Shown piece after piece: positions 52,345 through 62,699 of a DNA stretch of 64,000 nt. Source of the DNA: Dipylidium caninum (taxonomy: Eukaryota; Platyhelminthes; Cestoda; Cyclophyllidea; Dipylidiidae); assembly GCA_017562135.1 (NCBI GenBank), contig QEYB01000981.1:558001-622000 (forward strand), given 5' to 3'. The notes below the pieces were generated by a model that worked only from the letters and a program-made list of their open reading frames with translations, had not been told where the DNA came from and did not search any database. The first letter of the stretch is position 1. The number at the start of each line of letters is the position of its first letter. The translations under genes and the position numbers were made by a program.

Positions 52345-54138
52345 CTCCGGTGGAATAACCGGTGTGCTGGATCCGTTCCAGACCTTTGTTTGCAGGGTAC
52401 AGGCCTTCTCAGCGTGTCCTCCTACTCCTAGAGGACGCGTCTGATGATAGTGGCCTTCCCAAGATTGAACCAATAAAGTTGCTTCGGGAAGGGGGGCGTA
52501 CTGGCCTTTCTGTTTTTATGATTTAGACTTTAACATCCACCTGGGTTGGCCAACCTTCAAGCGAAACGACAATGCCCACATGCGGTTGCGCAACTTCTTT
52601 AACAGTGAGGAGGTCACTTCGCGTCGTCCTCCTGGCCCGTGTGTGGTTAGATGGGCAGTGAACAAAAATATTGATTGGACACGTGTGGAAAATGGAGGGC
52701 TCCCGGAGGCACCTCATCCCTACTCCCTCGCCCGTTTCCTTGCTGCGGACTTTCGCATCGTACGTTCTCGAGCACTGAATGCTAGGCGTCATCAATCGGT
52801 TTTAGCTTGGTTTTGAAGCTTCGAATTTATTTGGGCCTCAATTGGCCACGAATTTCCATCGTTTTCTATACGTCTAGTGGATCTGACAACGGGGGCAGTG
52901 GATCTTTAAATTTTGGGGTCTTTCTTCATGGCGGATTTACTTTTACGCCAATAATATCCGTTTATGGTGGAGGGGATGATAATTTTTTGGTATTCCATCT
53001 TTGCTTTTGAATTATATCATTTTTGTACTTGCGATAACTTGCACTTAATAACCGTAATTCGGCAGACCGCGGGCGAGTTTGATTCACTAAATTTTAAAAC
53101 TTCCGAAATGCCCTCAACTTTTTATTTATGTTTCTCTTGGAATTTATCTTTATTCAATGTGACTCGCCATTTCGGACTCCTATTTAGTCGCCCTAATTAT
53201 CTATCTGCATGTAGAATAGATAGGCCCCGGCAGAATCCTTTTATGTTGTGAAAATACAAAGCACTATTATTTCTCATATTACTCAGCGACGCATGCATAA
53301 ATGTAGGTTTGAAATGGTGGTGAGGCGTTTTGACAGAAGAGACAGATAATGTTAGGGACTGTTTATCAAGGTTGCCCTCTTGACTTTGGGCTTTGTGAAT
53401 TTAAGGTTCAGGCATGTTTTATTTGGTTATCTGTGGCTAGACATTTTACTCGTTGCTATTCACTCAGATATTTTTCATTCATTTATTTTAGGCAATTCCC
53501 ACCGTTGAAGTCTGCAACCTAGAGGCCGGAGCTGAAGTTCCGAGATTTATTGAAGCAAACTCTTCGGTTGATCATCCTTCAGGCTCTTCTGTCGACCATG
53601 AGTCGGCTCGAATTGCTCACTCCACCCTTCAGCAGATGGCCGCCGGTGTCTATCCCGCCAAGTAACTTAAAATTGTTTGATTATCAACCTGAATAACACG
53701 TTTTTCAGTGACAGCTACTTATCCCCTTTGTCATCGCGTCGCATGTCCGCTTTCGCCCCTGGCGAGGCTATTTGTTTGCGAGGCGCCACAATTCTTACCA
53801 TTTCTGGTATATTTACTCTGGAACAGTGTCAAAAACTGGAAGACCTATTGACGTAAGCCTTTGTATACCCGGATTAGTTATATTTACTCTACCTGTGTAA
53901 CTTACTCCTCCTGACTTTCAGGGAGGTGGTCCGCACAAGTCCGTCGGAGAATTCTGTAGCCTTTTTTGCGAGCCGACAAATCGAGTCTGACTGGTTCCCT
54001 TCAATTACGGAAAAGAAGAAAGACGGCCATTCACCAGTGTTCTTCCAAAAACTTCTGGCTCCAGTCTTTACGGCCAGTCGGCCGTACGTACTGACACTTA
54101 ACTTTGTACCTGAGTTGACCTGCGAGATCAAGGAGTAG
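51315..54138 (+). CDS. Multi-exon gene of unknown function, divergent from the large gene
   Basis: Gene-level entry. Inferred exons: 51315-51332 (ATG), 51365-51509, 51690-51734, 51798-51857, 52022-52060, 52102-52150, 52403-52497, 52527-52759, then 53492-53662, about 53708-53850 and about 53922-54138. Phases agree through the first eight exons (228 codons). Introns of 32 nt and 29 nt are inferred. In the last three exons two frame chains are possible: one ends at TAG 54136-54138 (peptide ending TLNFVPELTCEIKE); the other reads a segment resembling a cyclic-nucleotide-binding fold (WYIYSGTVSKTG) and then soon meets a stop at 53975. I cannot choose between them, and the product is not recognised. 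Confidence 0.5.
51365..51509 (+). CDS. Plus-strand gene, exon 2
   Basis: 145 nt after a 32-nt intron (GTTATT...TTATAG), open only in the called frame, ending at donor GTATGG in phase 1. The peptide includes IFIVLSPQLEEAKLC and YLVPSLPLNCLVDDDF. Confidence 0.55.
51798..51857 (+). CDS. Plus-strand gene, exon 4
   Basis: 60 nt between acceptor TTATCGCAG and strong donor GTAAGT, peptide VVDIIPLAHHNDLEVFVRK, phase 1 to 1. The next exon (52022-52060) also ends at GTAAGT, giving TGVKFMCNNRKMY. Confidence 0.6.
52527..52759 (+). CDS. Plus-strand gene, exon 8
   Basis: 233 nt from acceptor ATGATTTAG to donor GTACGT, phase 1 to 0. The peptide includes FNIHLGWPTFKRNDNAHMR and NIDWTRVENGG. It joins the exon at 52403-52497 through a 29-nt intron; without that intron the frame meets a TAG. 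Confidence 0.62.
53492..54138 (+). CDS. Plus-strand gene, 3' exons, reading frame ambiguous
   Basis: Three exonic blocks are separated by short introns (donors GTAACT at 53663 and GTAAGC at 53851; acceptors TTTTTCAG and CTTTCAG). The last block has a 70-codon open frame ending at TAG 54136. An alternative chain starts the middle block after GTGACAG and reads RFRPWRGYLFARRHNS then WYIYSGTVSKTG, followed by VGEFCSLF, similar in spacing to a cyclic-nucleotide-binding beta-roll and phosphate-binding cassette, but lacking the usual glycines and arginine. Confidence 0.45.
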
Positions 54139-55540
54139 TCGGCTGCCTTTTCTGTGCAACCCTCTTGTGTGTACATTTTCATTGCCCTTTTGTGTATTTG
54201 TAATCACGATGTTTCTATACTTTTTGTGTCGTCAAGTAAATGGTCGATGAGGTGGCACTTAATTTAAGTGAAGTTGTAATTGAGACCTTCATCCTGTCTT
54301 CGTGTCTATTCGTATCCTGACACGAGGTCCGAGCCTGTGTGGGAGCAGAGTTACACAAAACTACTTTCTATCCTCAGGTAAATTAACTGCTATGTTTGTG
54401 GAATTACTTGTTGGTAAGACTCCAACAAACTCGGCCATGAATGTAGGCTATCTTTTGCGCCCCTCGGCGTATTCTACTTTGATAAATTGTTAAGCCTTTG
54501 GCAGACGAGATGCTCCTTTGATGGTTCAATGATTTCGTCCCGTAGTGGTCGGATTATGATGACTGACGACATTCCGGCAAGAGTACGGGGGAGAGACACA
54601 ATTACGCTGATTGCCCGATCATATTACGTATCAAGTAATTAATCCGAACGTACTTCACTTTGGTCCCAATTTAGCATGGGAATGCGTTCTTGGTAATGAA
54701 ACGTTCCAGCGACAGTGTGAGAGGAGACGCGAGAGCTGGAAGTCGGTGTTTCCAAGACCAGCATTTAAGATCAGAAGTCTTTTACCCTATAAAATTATTC
54801 CTATCCTCGGTAGTTGGCTGACTTCCTCGATGGTGTAAATAAAGCCGATTGTCAGGTCGCCTATAACTTGCCGAACTAACAGTGTCGGGCGGCACTGAGG
54901 GCCTCTAAATGGTTGCAATCACTACCTCTGGTGGATCAATTGAGCACACTCCCGTTTATGTAACTTGGGATTTACAAAATGCCTTTTGAATTTGCCAAAG
55001 CGTATTCGTTCTTAGGCTGATAACCGTCCAGACTGACAAATGTGTTCTTTAGTCGATGTGTATATAATTTGTAGTTCGGGATCAGTCCTCCCATTCGCCA
55101 GTCGAGTAGACGCTTAAATTTAATTTTAATTCTTTTTGGAAAACAAGGAACAATTTGTGCGCTCTTAACGTCTAGGCGACCTATGAAGTGGTCTATTAAC
55201 TATCCATTCCTCCTGATCACTCCAGGCCGTAAGCATAACACACTTCGTGTCGTGTAAGCCGAAGAGACGGTGTGCCCTTTAATTATTTGTAATTTCCACA
55301 CGTTAGTACTATATACTAGATTCCCGATTTTTAACAAGCTCATGTAAACAGCGATTCTAGTTTAAATGTCTACTGGCGTAGTGGAGTCCTTCGAGGATAG
55401 AAGAACCCGATTGCATCGAGGAGTTTAGAACAGGCAGGCGTATCACGGTCTTTATTGGTCGCCGTGTAAAGAAAAAGTGGCTTATGTAATAAATATATGC
55501 AAAAAATATTTACCACAAAGGGTAGAAAAGACTTCACACC
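54139..55540. other. Intergenic region between convergent genes
   Basis: No supported exon. The frame 54611-54838 (plus) ends in TAA overlapping an AATAAA motif (54837-54842), which could mark a 3' end, but no splice chain links it to the upstream gene. Confidence 0.4.
55451..55456 (-). terminator. Candidate polyadenylation signal (AATAAA) of the forkhead gene
   Basis: TTTATT on the plus strand reads AATAAA on the forkhead strand, 173 nt past the called stop codon and 85 nt past the stop of the alternative frame. Confidence 0.5.
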
Positions 55541-55628
55541 TCATGGCTCTGGCTTGAGGGACAGCGAATAACCGCCGGCACTCTCCTCCCCGCTAAACCT
55601 CACCTCAGCGTCGCCGAGGCCCCCTCGG

Positions 55629-56237
55629 TCACTGCCGCCGTAGCCGTATGTGTTGATTGCTGTGTATTCCGGACGTGTTAGCGACAGCGACAGTGACGGC
55701 TTGTCCCCCGGCAACCGTGGAGCCTGGTATGGCAATCAGGCTCGAGTCAGGCGTCGTACTCGGGAGGCTTGCCGACGAATCATGGGGCGCGGTGCTGTAA
55801 GAGGGTGTAACTGCTGTCCCATAACCGATGTTTAACCAAAGGGGAGTTGCCTGTTGGTTTGCTTGATGAGGCTGATGATGGAAAGGATGAAGCTGGTCTT
55901 GGTGGTGATGGTGGTGCTGGTGGTCATGCTGTTGCTGCTGCTGCTGCGTTTGCATGGCATTGTTCCTTAGATGGCTTGACATCATCAGGTAGGTGCGGTC
56001 AATGAGGCCAGCCTCGCCGACCCAGGTGCTGGGTTGTGGATACTGGGATGGAGGTTGAAGGGCGTACATTGCATCTGAGGGACGAGGGTAGGAGGAGGTG
56101 GAGAAATCTAAGCAGGGAGTACTTCCGCTTGTTATTTGTCGCGAGGCCCAGAATTTAATATCCCTGTTGTGGTTCATGTGGGGGAAGGAGGGGAACACCT
56201 GAGGGCTATAAGCCTGCGATTTCATCCTGTCATCTGC
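55629..56237 (-). CDS. foxC: Forkhead gene exon 3 (low-complexity C terminus)
   Basis: 609 nt after acceptor ACTCACAG. Contains a Gln run followed by a His-rich run (coding CAG/CAC triplets near 55905-55950) and ends at TGA 55631-55629. These homopolymer runs are typical of transactivation regions of developmental factors. Confidence 0.75.
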   Translation of the reverse strand, partial: ADDRMKSQAYSPQVFPSFPHMNHNRDIKFWASRQITSGSTPCLDFSTSSYPRPSDAMYALQPPSQYPQPSTWVGEAGLIDRTYLMMSSHLRNNAMQTQQQQQQHDHQHHHHHQDQLHPFHHQPHQANQQATPLWLNIGYGTAVTPSYSTAPHDSSASLPSTTPDSSLIAIPGSTVAGGQAVTVAVANTSGIHSNQHIRLRRQ

Positions 56238-57968
56238 CTGTGAGTTCTATAGATAGTCACAATTACTACTTATTATAAATAAGTCAACACGGAAAAGTAG
56301 AACGTTGAAAGTTACCGCATGCTCGGGGTACACACAGGCGGCTGTCCGTCCCTCGACTGTAGCCCAATCGCCCAGTGTTGTCTCCTCACTTTGGTCTACG
56401 GCCTTTCGCTCTGCCTCAGCGTTATTATAAGGCGGATAACCAGGTTGATTGAAGGGGAAGGCCCCTAGTCGTTGCAGCGATGCTAGGGGATAATAGTTTG
56501 GGCTATTTATTCCTAATTCGTGTCCTCTTTCACCCTCATTTGTCGTGGTCTCTCCACAGTCTGTAGTCATAACAGGCGATTGAGTTCCCGTCTGTTTCCT
56601 TGAAAACTTGGAAGATCCGCGTTTTCCACTGCTTTCACCGGTGGAAGAACTGAGTGATCCAAAGGGGGACTCCTTTTGACTAGTCTTAAAGCGTCGCTTT
56701 CGGCGTAGGTAGGAGCCATTCTCGAACATCCCGTGTGCGGCTGGATGAAGGGTCCAGAAAGCACCCTTGCCGGGACGTTTGTCATCGCGTGGAACCTTCA
56801 CGAAGCAGTCATTTAAGCTTAAGTTATGACGAATTGAATTTTGCCAGCCCTGCTTGTTCTCACGGTAATACGGAAACCTGTGTGGAACAACAGTAAATAT
56901 TTAATAACACTTCTCTGTTACCGCATGGGATGGGTGACTCGAGCTCCTTCTCCCTTCTTTGTGTGCAGCGAAGGGAGTAGATGGCCTTTTATTAGTATAG
57001 AAATGGTGACCCTAACGCAGCGGTCGCAGGTTACAATACTTGCGGACTAGTTTGGAGTCCGTGGCATTAACTGCCAAAAATCAAAGCATATACCGCCAAA
57101 AATACTCTCGTCCATGTACCCGAAAAGAGTGATCATCTTTCACGGAATAATAAAGCAACTTTAAAGCAAATAGGAAATTCATCTCTCAAGCTAAATAAAT
57201 AAGGCAGTTGAAGAGATTGTAGTCAATTGATAGTTTGCTAACTATTTAAGGACATTCAAGCATTTCTTGAGCATTTCATATAAATAGCGCCGTCAAAATG
57301 CAAGGAAATCTCATTTTGATAAGAACAAATAGGTTAATCGTCCAACTGTTCAAGATGTGACAATTTGAATGCAACAAAAAGGAGAATGAATGTATGACGA
57401 TAGTAACAGGCAAGGCAGCACACGAAATGGTGTATATGGTAAAGATAACTTGCCTTTCTGCAATAAAACGATAGATGCCGCTGAGTGTTACCATTTTATC
57501 TGGTTGTGCATCAATCGCCATGCTAATAAGGGCGATGTATGAGTAGGGAGGCTTCATGGGCTGGTCACCAGTCGTTGAGATTTGTGCAGTGGACGGAAAT
57601 ACGTAATCAGTCTCATCAGCATTGGCTGCTGAGGATGCCGCAGCAGCAGCCGCTGCTGCGGCGGATGCGACGGCAGCAACTGAGGAAATTGATCCTATAT
57701 GAGTTGAAAAACGGGGAAGCTCTGGCTGAAAAGATGCAAATGAGTTGTCAATTACGCCTTGACTTGGCCCATTTTCTTGAGATGGATCGACTGGCCACGG
57801 GTTTTGTGGGAGATAATCGTTAGAAATGGATAATTCCTGGTGTTTACAATCCCCAATTTCTTCAACCTGCGCTAGGCTGATTTCGTTGGTATTACTTCCT
57901 GCGTTAGCATTAAAGAAAAACTGATGAGGGTCGGGATGGCGATGACTACTTGATTGCAAGGTATGCAT
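55629..57968 (-). CDS. foxC: FoxC-type forkhead transcription factor
   Basis: Gene-level entry, three exons: 57968-57454, 56877-56316, 56237-55629, total 1686 nt, 561 residues, all phases consistent. Forkhead factors bind DNA through a winged-helix domain and regulate developmental genes in the nucleus. The domain starts at [14 protein letters not shown] in exon 1 and continues in exon 2 with the recognition helix [17 protein letters not shown] and wing residues [10 protein letters not shown] and [15 protein letters not shown]. This pattern best matches FoxC among the classes I know; FoxL1 and other close classes are not excluded. Outside the domain are a poly-Ala run (exon 1) and poly-Gln/His runs (exon 3). 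The first intron has a GC-AG border. The 3' end has a second open frame (see findings). Confidence 0.88.
56316..56877 (-). CDS. foxC: Forkhead gene exon 2 (recognition helix and wings)
   Basis: 562 nt after acceptor CACACAG, ending at donor GTAACT in phase 0. Begins within the forkhead domain at [11 protein letters not shown], includes the whole recognition helix and wing 2, then a Ser/Thr-rich linker. Confidence 0.88.
57454..57968 (-). CDS. foxC: Forkhead gene exon 1 (start and N-terminal half of the forkhead domain)
   Basis: 515 nt from the ATG at 57968. It encodes a Ser/Gln-rich N terminus, an alanine tract of about ten residues (near 57640-57665), and the first part of the winged helix to GIYRFIAE. 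The exon ends in AG|GCAAGT, a GC donor; using it restores R-FPYY exactly. Confidence 0.85.
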
Positions 57969-58000
57969 CAATTCTGCCTCCTGATGTGTATACGCGCCCT

Positions 58001-58007
58001 TGTTTAC
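58001..58007. promoter_or_regulatory. Forkhead consensus motif upstream of the forkhead gene
   Basis: TGTTTAC (GTAAACA on the gene strand) matches the general forkhead core RYAAAYA and lies about 33 nt upstream of the start codon. A seven-base match can occur by chance. Confidence 0.35.
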
Positions 58008-58796
58008 TTAGATAACAAAAACATGACTTGAAGTGTTTGTGTGCGTGCCGAGGAGCCGAAAACCTCGAGTGCAAAACTTCTCCTATGTTGATCTAATTCG
58101 GCCACCCATGCGAGGACCAGTAGCGTCCACGCAACCTCCAATTGGTGCGCATTCGTCGCCTGCCCGCGCTGCGATTGGCTGATGCACTGTCGGGGGTGTG
58201 CACAACCTTCACTCTCATTGGTGGCTTCGTTAGTCTCGTCAAAATTCACTTCGGATTTTCTATTCTTGTATAAATTTACGTCTCTGCATAGCACACAGGA
58301 GCGTGGCAAAGTCAGTGCCTCTTTGCCAGACACCACTGGGTTTTAGATATGCAGATTGAATGTTTTCATCAAATTCACATGGGTTGAGAGTTTTATATAC
58401 TTCCCCTAGGCAGTGAAGGCTGTGTAACATCTGCTTTAAATTCACAATCTTTGCACGCGTGTTAAGATTGTAACTACTCAGTATTATTTCATGACGGAAA
58501 TTGTCATCTCCCATAAAAATAGATTCTCATTTACTTTAAAACTTCCTTCACGGACGGCACAACGTTCGTCCATGTCAGCGGATCGCGCATTCGAGGTAAC
58601 GAAGTGAGGTGTTATCTTCTCGAGGACAATTTGGGGTACAAGGTGCCACTGCCACATTATGGACTCGTGGTAAGGAAAGAGCGGGAGGGAGGCGGTAGCA
58701 GCATGTTGCCTCACAAGCCTTGCAAAGCGAATTGAAGTGCGCAGTATTTGGGTGGTGTGTCACGGGCACACTCAAATTTCAAGGCAGCCCTTAAGC

Positions 58797-58858
58797 GGTG
58801 AGGGTGAGGTTGAGGTTGAGGTTGAGGGTGAGGGTGAGGGTGAGGGTGAGGTGGAGTA
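58797..58858 (+). repeat. (GGTGAG)n hexamer repeat with perfect G-quadruplex motif
   Basis: About ten GGTGAG/GGTTGA-like units. Within it, four GGG runs at 58826, 58832, 58838 and 58844 are separated by identical TGA loops, a canonical G3N3 quadruplex pattern. Confidence 0.85.
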
Positions 58859-60951
58859 GGGTGGGGTAGGGTGGAGTGGAGTGCAGTGCAGTGGGGGACG
58901 GAAGGGGGCTGGTTAGAGGACTTAAGTAAACATGGCCTGCGGTGCACGACGAGGGCTTCTGCGTTAACAGACCGGAAGGAGAGGTCGGAGTGTAAGTTGC
59001 TCCTGTTTGGACTTTGGACACAAACAATGCAGGAGAGAGTCTACTCACGCGTCTACACACAGAAATCCCCTTTCTGTCTACTCTACATGTGCACAACTCG
59101 CGACACACACCGCAGACCTACGAAAGTGCACAGGGTCTTTCCACAAATGCTTCGAGACTTGGTCCCTTGCTTCCGGTGGCCCACTGGCCGGTGGGATGAC
59201 CGAGTTTAAGCGTCCAGTGCACAGGCAAAAGGATGCATTAAGGTATCGCTTCCTCCTCCTCCTCCTCCTCCACCTCGTTGTTTTTGATGATGCCGATACT
59301 GGGAATAATGCGCAGTGCGTTTAACTTTGACAGTTGCGGTGGTTGGGTCCAACATCGAGGTCTTCCTTGGCGATTCTCAACATCCCTTTTCCCTTGAATA
59401 AATACGGCAGGGCGGCGGGCGCGCCTTCACCCTCGTCAGCGCCAGCGCCAGCGCCCGAGGCCAGCGTCAGCGTCAGTGTCAGTGCCTATTTCGACACAGG
59501 ATCGTTAGCACTCTGTCATCCCACAACCCAGTTTGAAGAGATGCTGTGAATGTTTGCCTTGCCTGCACGCAGTCACCTGCACTGAGCCACGGTGAAAGAA
59601 AGTGAATGTGCGGTGGCGTGGACTGACTGCGCGGTGGTGTGTAGTGGGAGGTGGCGATGGCGATGGCGATGGCGATGAAGAGGCTGTGGTTGATGAGGGG
59701 TGGTGGGGGGTGGAGAGGAGGCGATTGGATGTGTGTTGGCGCAACTTTTCGCACACAGGCCAAGTGCAGCGTGTGGACGTCTTCTGATTCCGTGCAACTG
59801 CGTCTTCGACGCTGAATGCTGTGTTTCCACGGGGGACGAAGAGACGTGGGACATGCGGTGTTGCTAGTGCTGACAGACATGGAGGGTCAGGTTCACTTCC
59901 TCCCTTGGTATGCCGGACAGAGGATGTTTAAAATGATGATGTGGTTAAAACTAATATTTGAGAGAAAATAAGAAGGGTAAGCACGTGATCATAGGAAAGA
60001 AACAGTAAAAAATTTCCAAATAAGGAGAAAGAGAAGTAAAAGGTAAAAGAGCTACAAATACCAAATTTGAAACGTCGTCACAAACAAAAATTCCAGCACT
60101 GCGGGTAGGCAGGGTGTCATCTGACTGTACTAGTAGCGTATTGGCCAAAATTTTTTGACGTGTTACATCAGATCAGTGGCATCAGGGCACACAGGAAGGC
60201 ACGCACGCACGCACGTGGTTGGAAGGGTGATGAAATTGGGAGATAGCGGTGGCACCTGTGTCCCACCCGCACTCCCACCTCATCCCTCATCCCGCATCCC
60301 CATCCCATCCCATCCCATCCCAGCCCAGCCCAGCACAGCCCACCTTACCCCACCTCACCTCACCCTCCCCACCAAAACGCCACCGCAGCTCAGTGTCTTC
60401 CCTTCCCTTTCCTTTCCCTTCCCTCCCGCCGCCTTTCCTCGACCGATGACTTCCCACCGAGTTGGCCCACATCACCGCCATCACCACAATAGTGCTTTCA
60501 TCCGCCAACACACCCAGCAAATTGTTACACCCAAACAGAGACCGTCCACCTGCTACAAGGTGGGAGACAAATCCAACTGGCCGAACACCCAGTCAGTCTG
60601 TCAGTCAGCCAAACAGTCAATCAGCCAATCAGTCAACAGAACCGCCCAACTGTCCACACCTTTATCCAGAAGGCGGCACATCCTCCTCTCCTCCCCTTCC
60701 ACCACCTCGCCTTGCCTTGCTTCGCCTTGCCTCGCCTCGCCTCGCCTCGCCTCACCTCACCTCACCTCACCTCACCTCGCCTTACCCCGCCTCCCACAGA
60801 GATCATCGTCCCTCATCCACAATTCAACCCACCACCAACCCACGGATTGCATGGCCGAGAAGGCGGGAGAGCCTATGAGGCCTCTACAGTCCACCACCAC
60901 CTCATTGACCCACCTCATCGACCCACCCACTAGCATTCACTCATCATTGCA

Positions 60952-60997
60952 CCACACCAACCACACCAACCACACCAACCACACCAACCACACCAAC
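60952..60997 (+). repeat. Tandem 9-mer CCACACCAA, five copies
   Basis: Five near-perfect copies of a 9-nt unit; open frames across it read HTN repeats. Surrounded by other CA/CC-rich simple sequence. Confidence 0.85.
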
Positions 60998-61137
60998 AAC
61001 ATTAAACACTCAACACCCATCACCACCATAGCCATCATAGCCACCATAGCCAACAGAGTGACCGACCCATCCCGATTTCCCCACTCCGAGGTGCACGGGG
61101 CTACAACAAGTGCTTCTTTCAGTAGACAGTAGGTTCA

Positions 61138-61579
61138 TTACACTGAGTGCTCAATCCGCCGTCCATCGGACATGTTCTTCCTTGCCTTCACGTGAGCCTC
61201 CACCTGGAAGTCAAGTCTGTCAAGACGCCTTTCCAACTGTCTCATTTGACGCTCCACATTGAGGCAGGCAAATAAGTCCACGCACTCGTCTCCAACTCGA
61301 AGGCCTTCTTTCTGCAACGCTGCAGTGTACTCTCGAAGAGCCGTCTTAATCTCGTCCAGGTGGGTAGTGGAGAGTTTCATCGAGTGCTCCACCCTGCCAA
61401 CCGAGGTTGCTCCTCTCCACAGCACCGACAACGGGGGCTTTGGCGTCACCGTGGAGGCGGTGGAGGCAGTCAGAGTCGCATTTGGAGTCGGAGTCGTAGT
61501 GGGAGTTGCAGCGGAGCCTGAAGGCATTGCCTCGGGGAGCAGCGACGCGAAAGTGCGCCTCACGACGATGTTCGATTTC
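61138..61579 (-). CDS. C-terminal exon of a small coiled-coil protein, unrecognised
   Basis: 442 nt from acceptor CCCATGAAG to a TAA at 61140-61138. The frame begins with a Pro/Thr/Ala-rich linker and ends in a charged helical region (THLDEIKTALREYTAALQ, then ERQMRQLERRLDRLDFQ), predicted coiled coil. The upstream exon is uncertain: a 50-nt intron (61629-61580) would join it in phase to an open minus frame at 62090-61630, but three minus frames are open over 61618-61890, so the true N terminus is unclear. No signal peptide or membrane segment is seen. Confidence 0.6.
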
Positions 61580-62109
61580 CTTCATGGGAAATCAATTGCG
61601 CCCCAATTAGACGCTAATTAACTTTGCACGTCGCGAGCCGAGACAGCCACGAGGCGAGAAGACGACGAGGCGCCAGTGCTTTCGCTGCCGGCAGGGCACA
61701 CAGAACTGCGACGTGCGGTGTGATCGCCTCCACACTCGAGCCACATCCAGCCACGAAAAGCGGAAGACGGTGAAGAGGAAACCCGACTCGGCCGTGTGCC
61801 CCGTGCTCCGAGGTGATCCACAGGGCAGCGCTTGAGACCAATAAATGCAACCTCGTTGTTGACCAGCTTCTGGGTGATGCAAAGTGGCATTTGACACCGC
61901 CGACTGAATGAGCAGAGGACAAGGAGAGGAGGTGGTGGTGGGAGAGATGGTGGCAGGCGTTGGGTAAGTTACGATTGCCAAATATTCGTAAAAGAAAGGG
62001 CACGTAAATGTGGAAGGGATTGATTTTCGCCTGTGTAACGCAGACCTCGTGTACCCGTTCGTAATGTGACCAGTCCATTGAGAGACACACGTGTGAGAGG
62101 GTGGGTCAA

Positions 62110-62240
62110 CAAATCACCACCACCACCTCCACCACCGCCACCACCTATCACAACATCGAATGTACGTACGTCGTACGTTGGTCGAATTAACACCCCACCT
62201 CGGCCACCACGGCCACCACAGCCACCACAGCCACCCCCCA
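62110..62240. repeat. CCA-rich trinucleotide clusters
   Basis: Two tracts of CCA/CCG triplets (62115-62150 and 62198-62238) separated by a short unique segment containing GTACGTACGTCGTACG-like alternating sequence. Frames across them read poly-Pro or poly-Gly. Confidence 0.7.
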
Positions 62241-62492
62241 CCAACCTCCGTCACCCTCCTCCCCTTCCCCCGATTTCGCCAACTTCACCGTTTCCCCCCT
62301 TCCGCCCACCTCAATCACACCCTCCCAATGGCCTACTTCTCCCCTCCCTCCCCTTCCCCTCCCCTTTCCTTCCCTAACCAACTACCCACCCACCCACGCA
62401 CCATTTCACAATCCCCACCCGACTAGCAGTGGGGAGCAGTGGTGGATACATTCTGCTCCTGTCACTGCCTTCACACTGCCAACTGGGGCTCG

Positions 62493-62699
<207 letters not shown>

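Larger units (their letters stand above)
58030..61137. other. Gene-poor region rich in simple repeats
   Basis: No supported gene. Open frames here, including a 325-codon plus-strand frame at 60155-61132, run through degenerate tandem repeats and have biased residue content (Pro, Ser, His, Thr). Contents include GGTGAG units, CCT triplets (59249-59272), CAGCGC/GCGTCA units (59440-59485), GGCGAT units (59653-59678), CATCC/CAGCC units (60290-60340), CAGT units (60590-60640), CCTCG/CCTCA units (60715-60780) and a 9-mer repeat (60952-60997). Confidence 0.5.

Noticed and set aside
60155..61132. 325-codon plus-strand open frame
   Set aside because: It runs through several tandem repeats, its residue content is dominated by Ser, Pro, Thr and His, and no start context, splice sites or domain support a protein.
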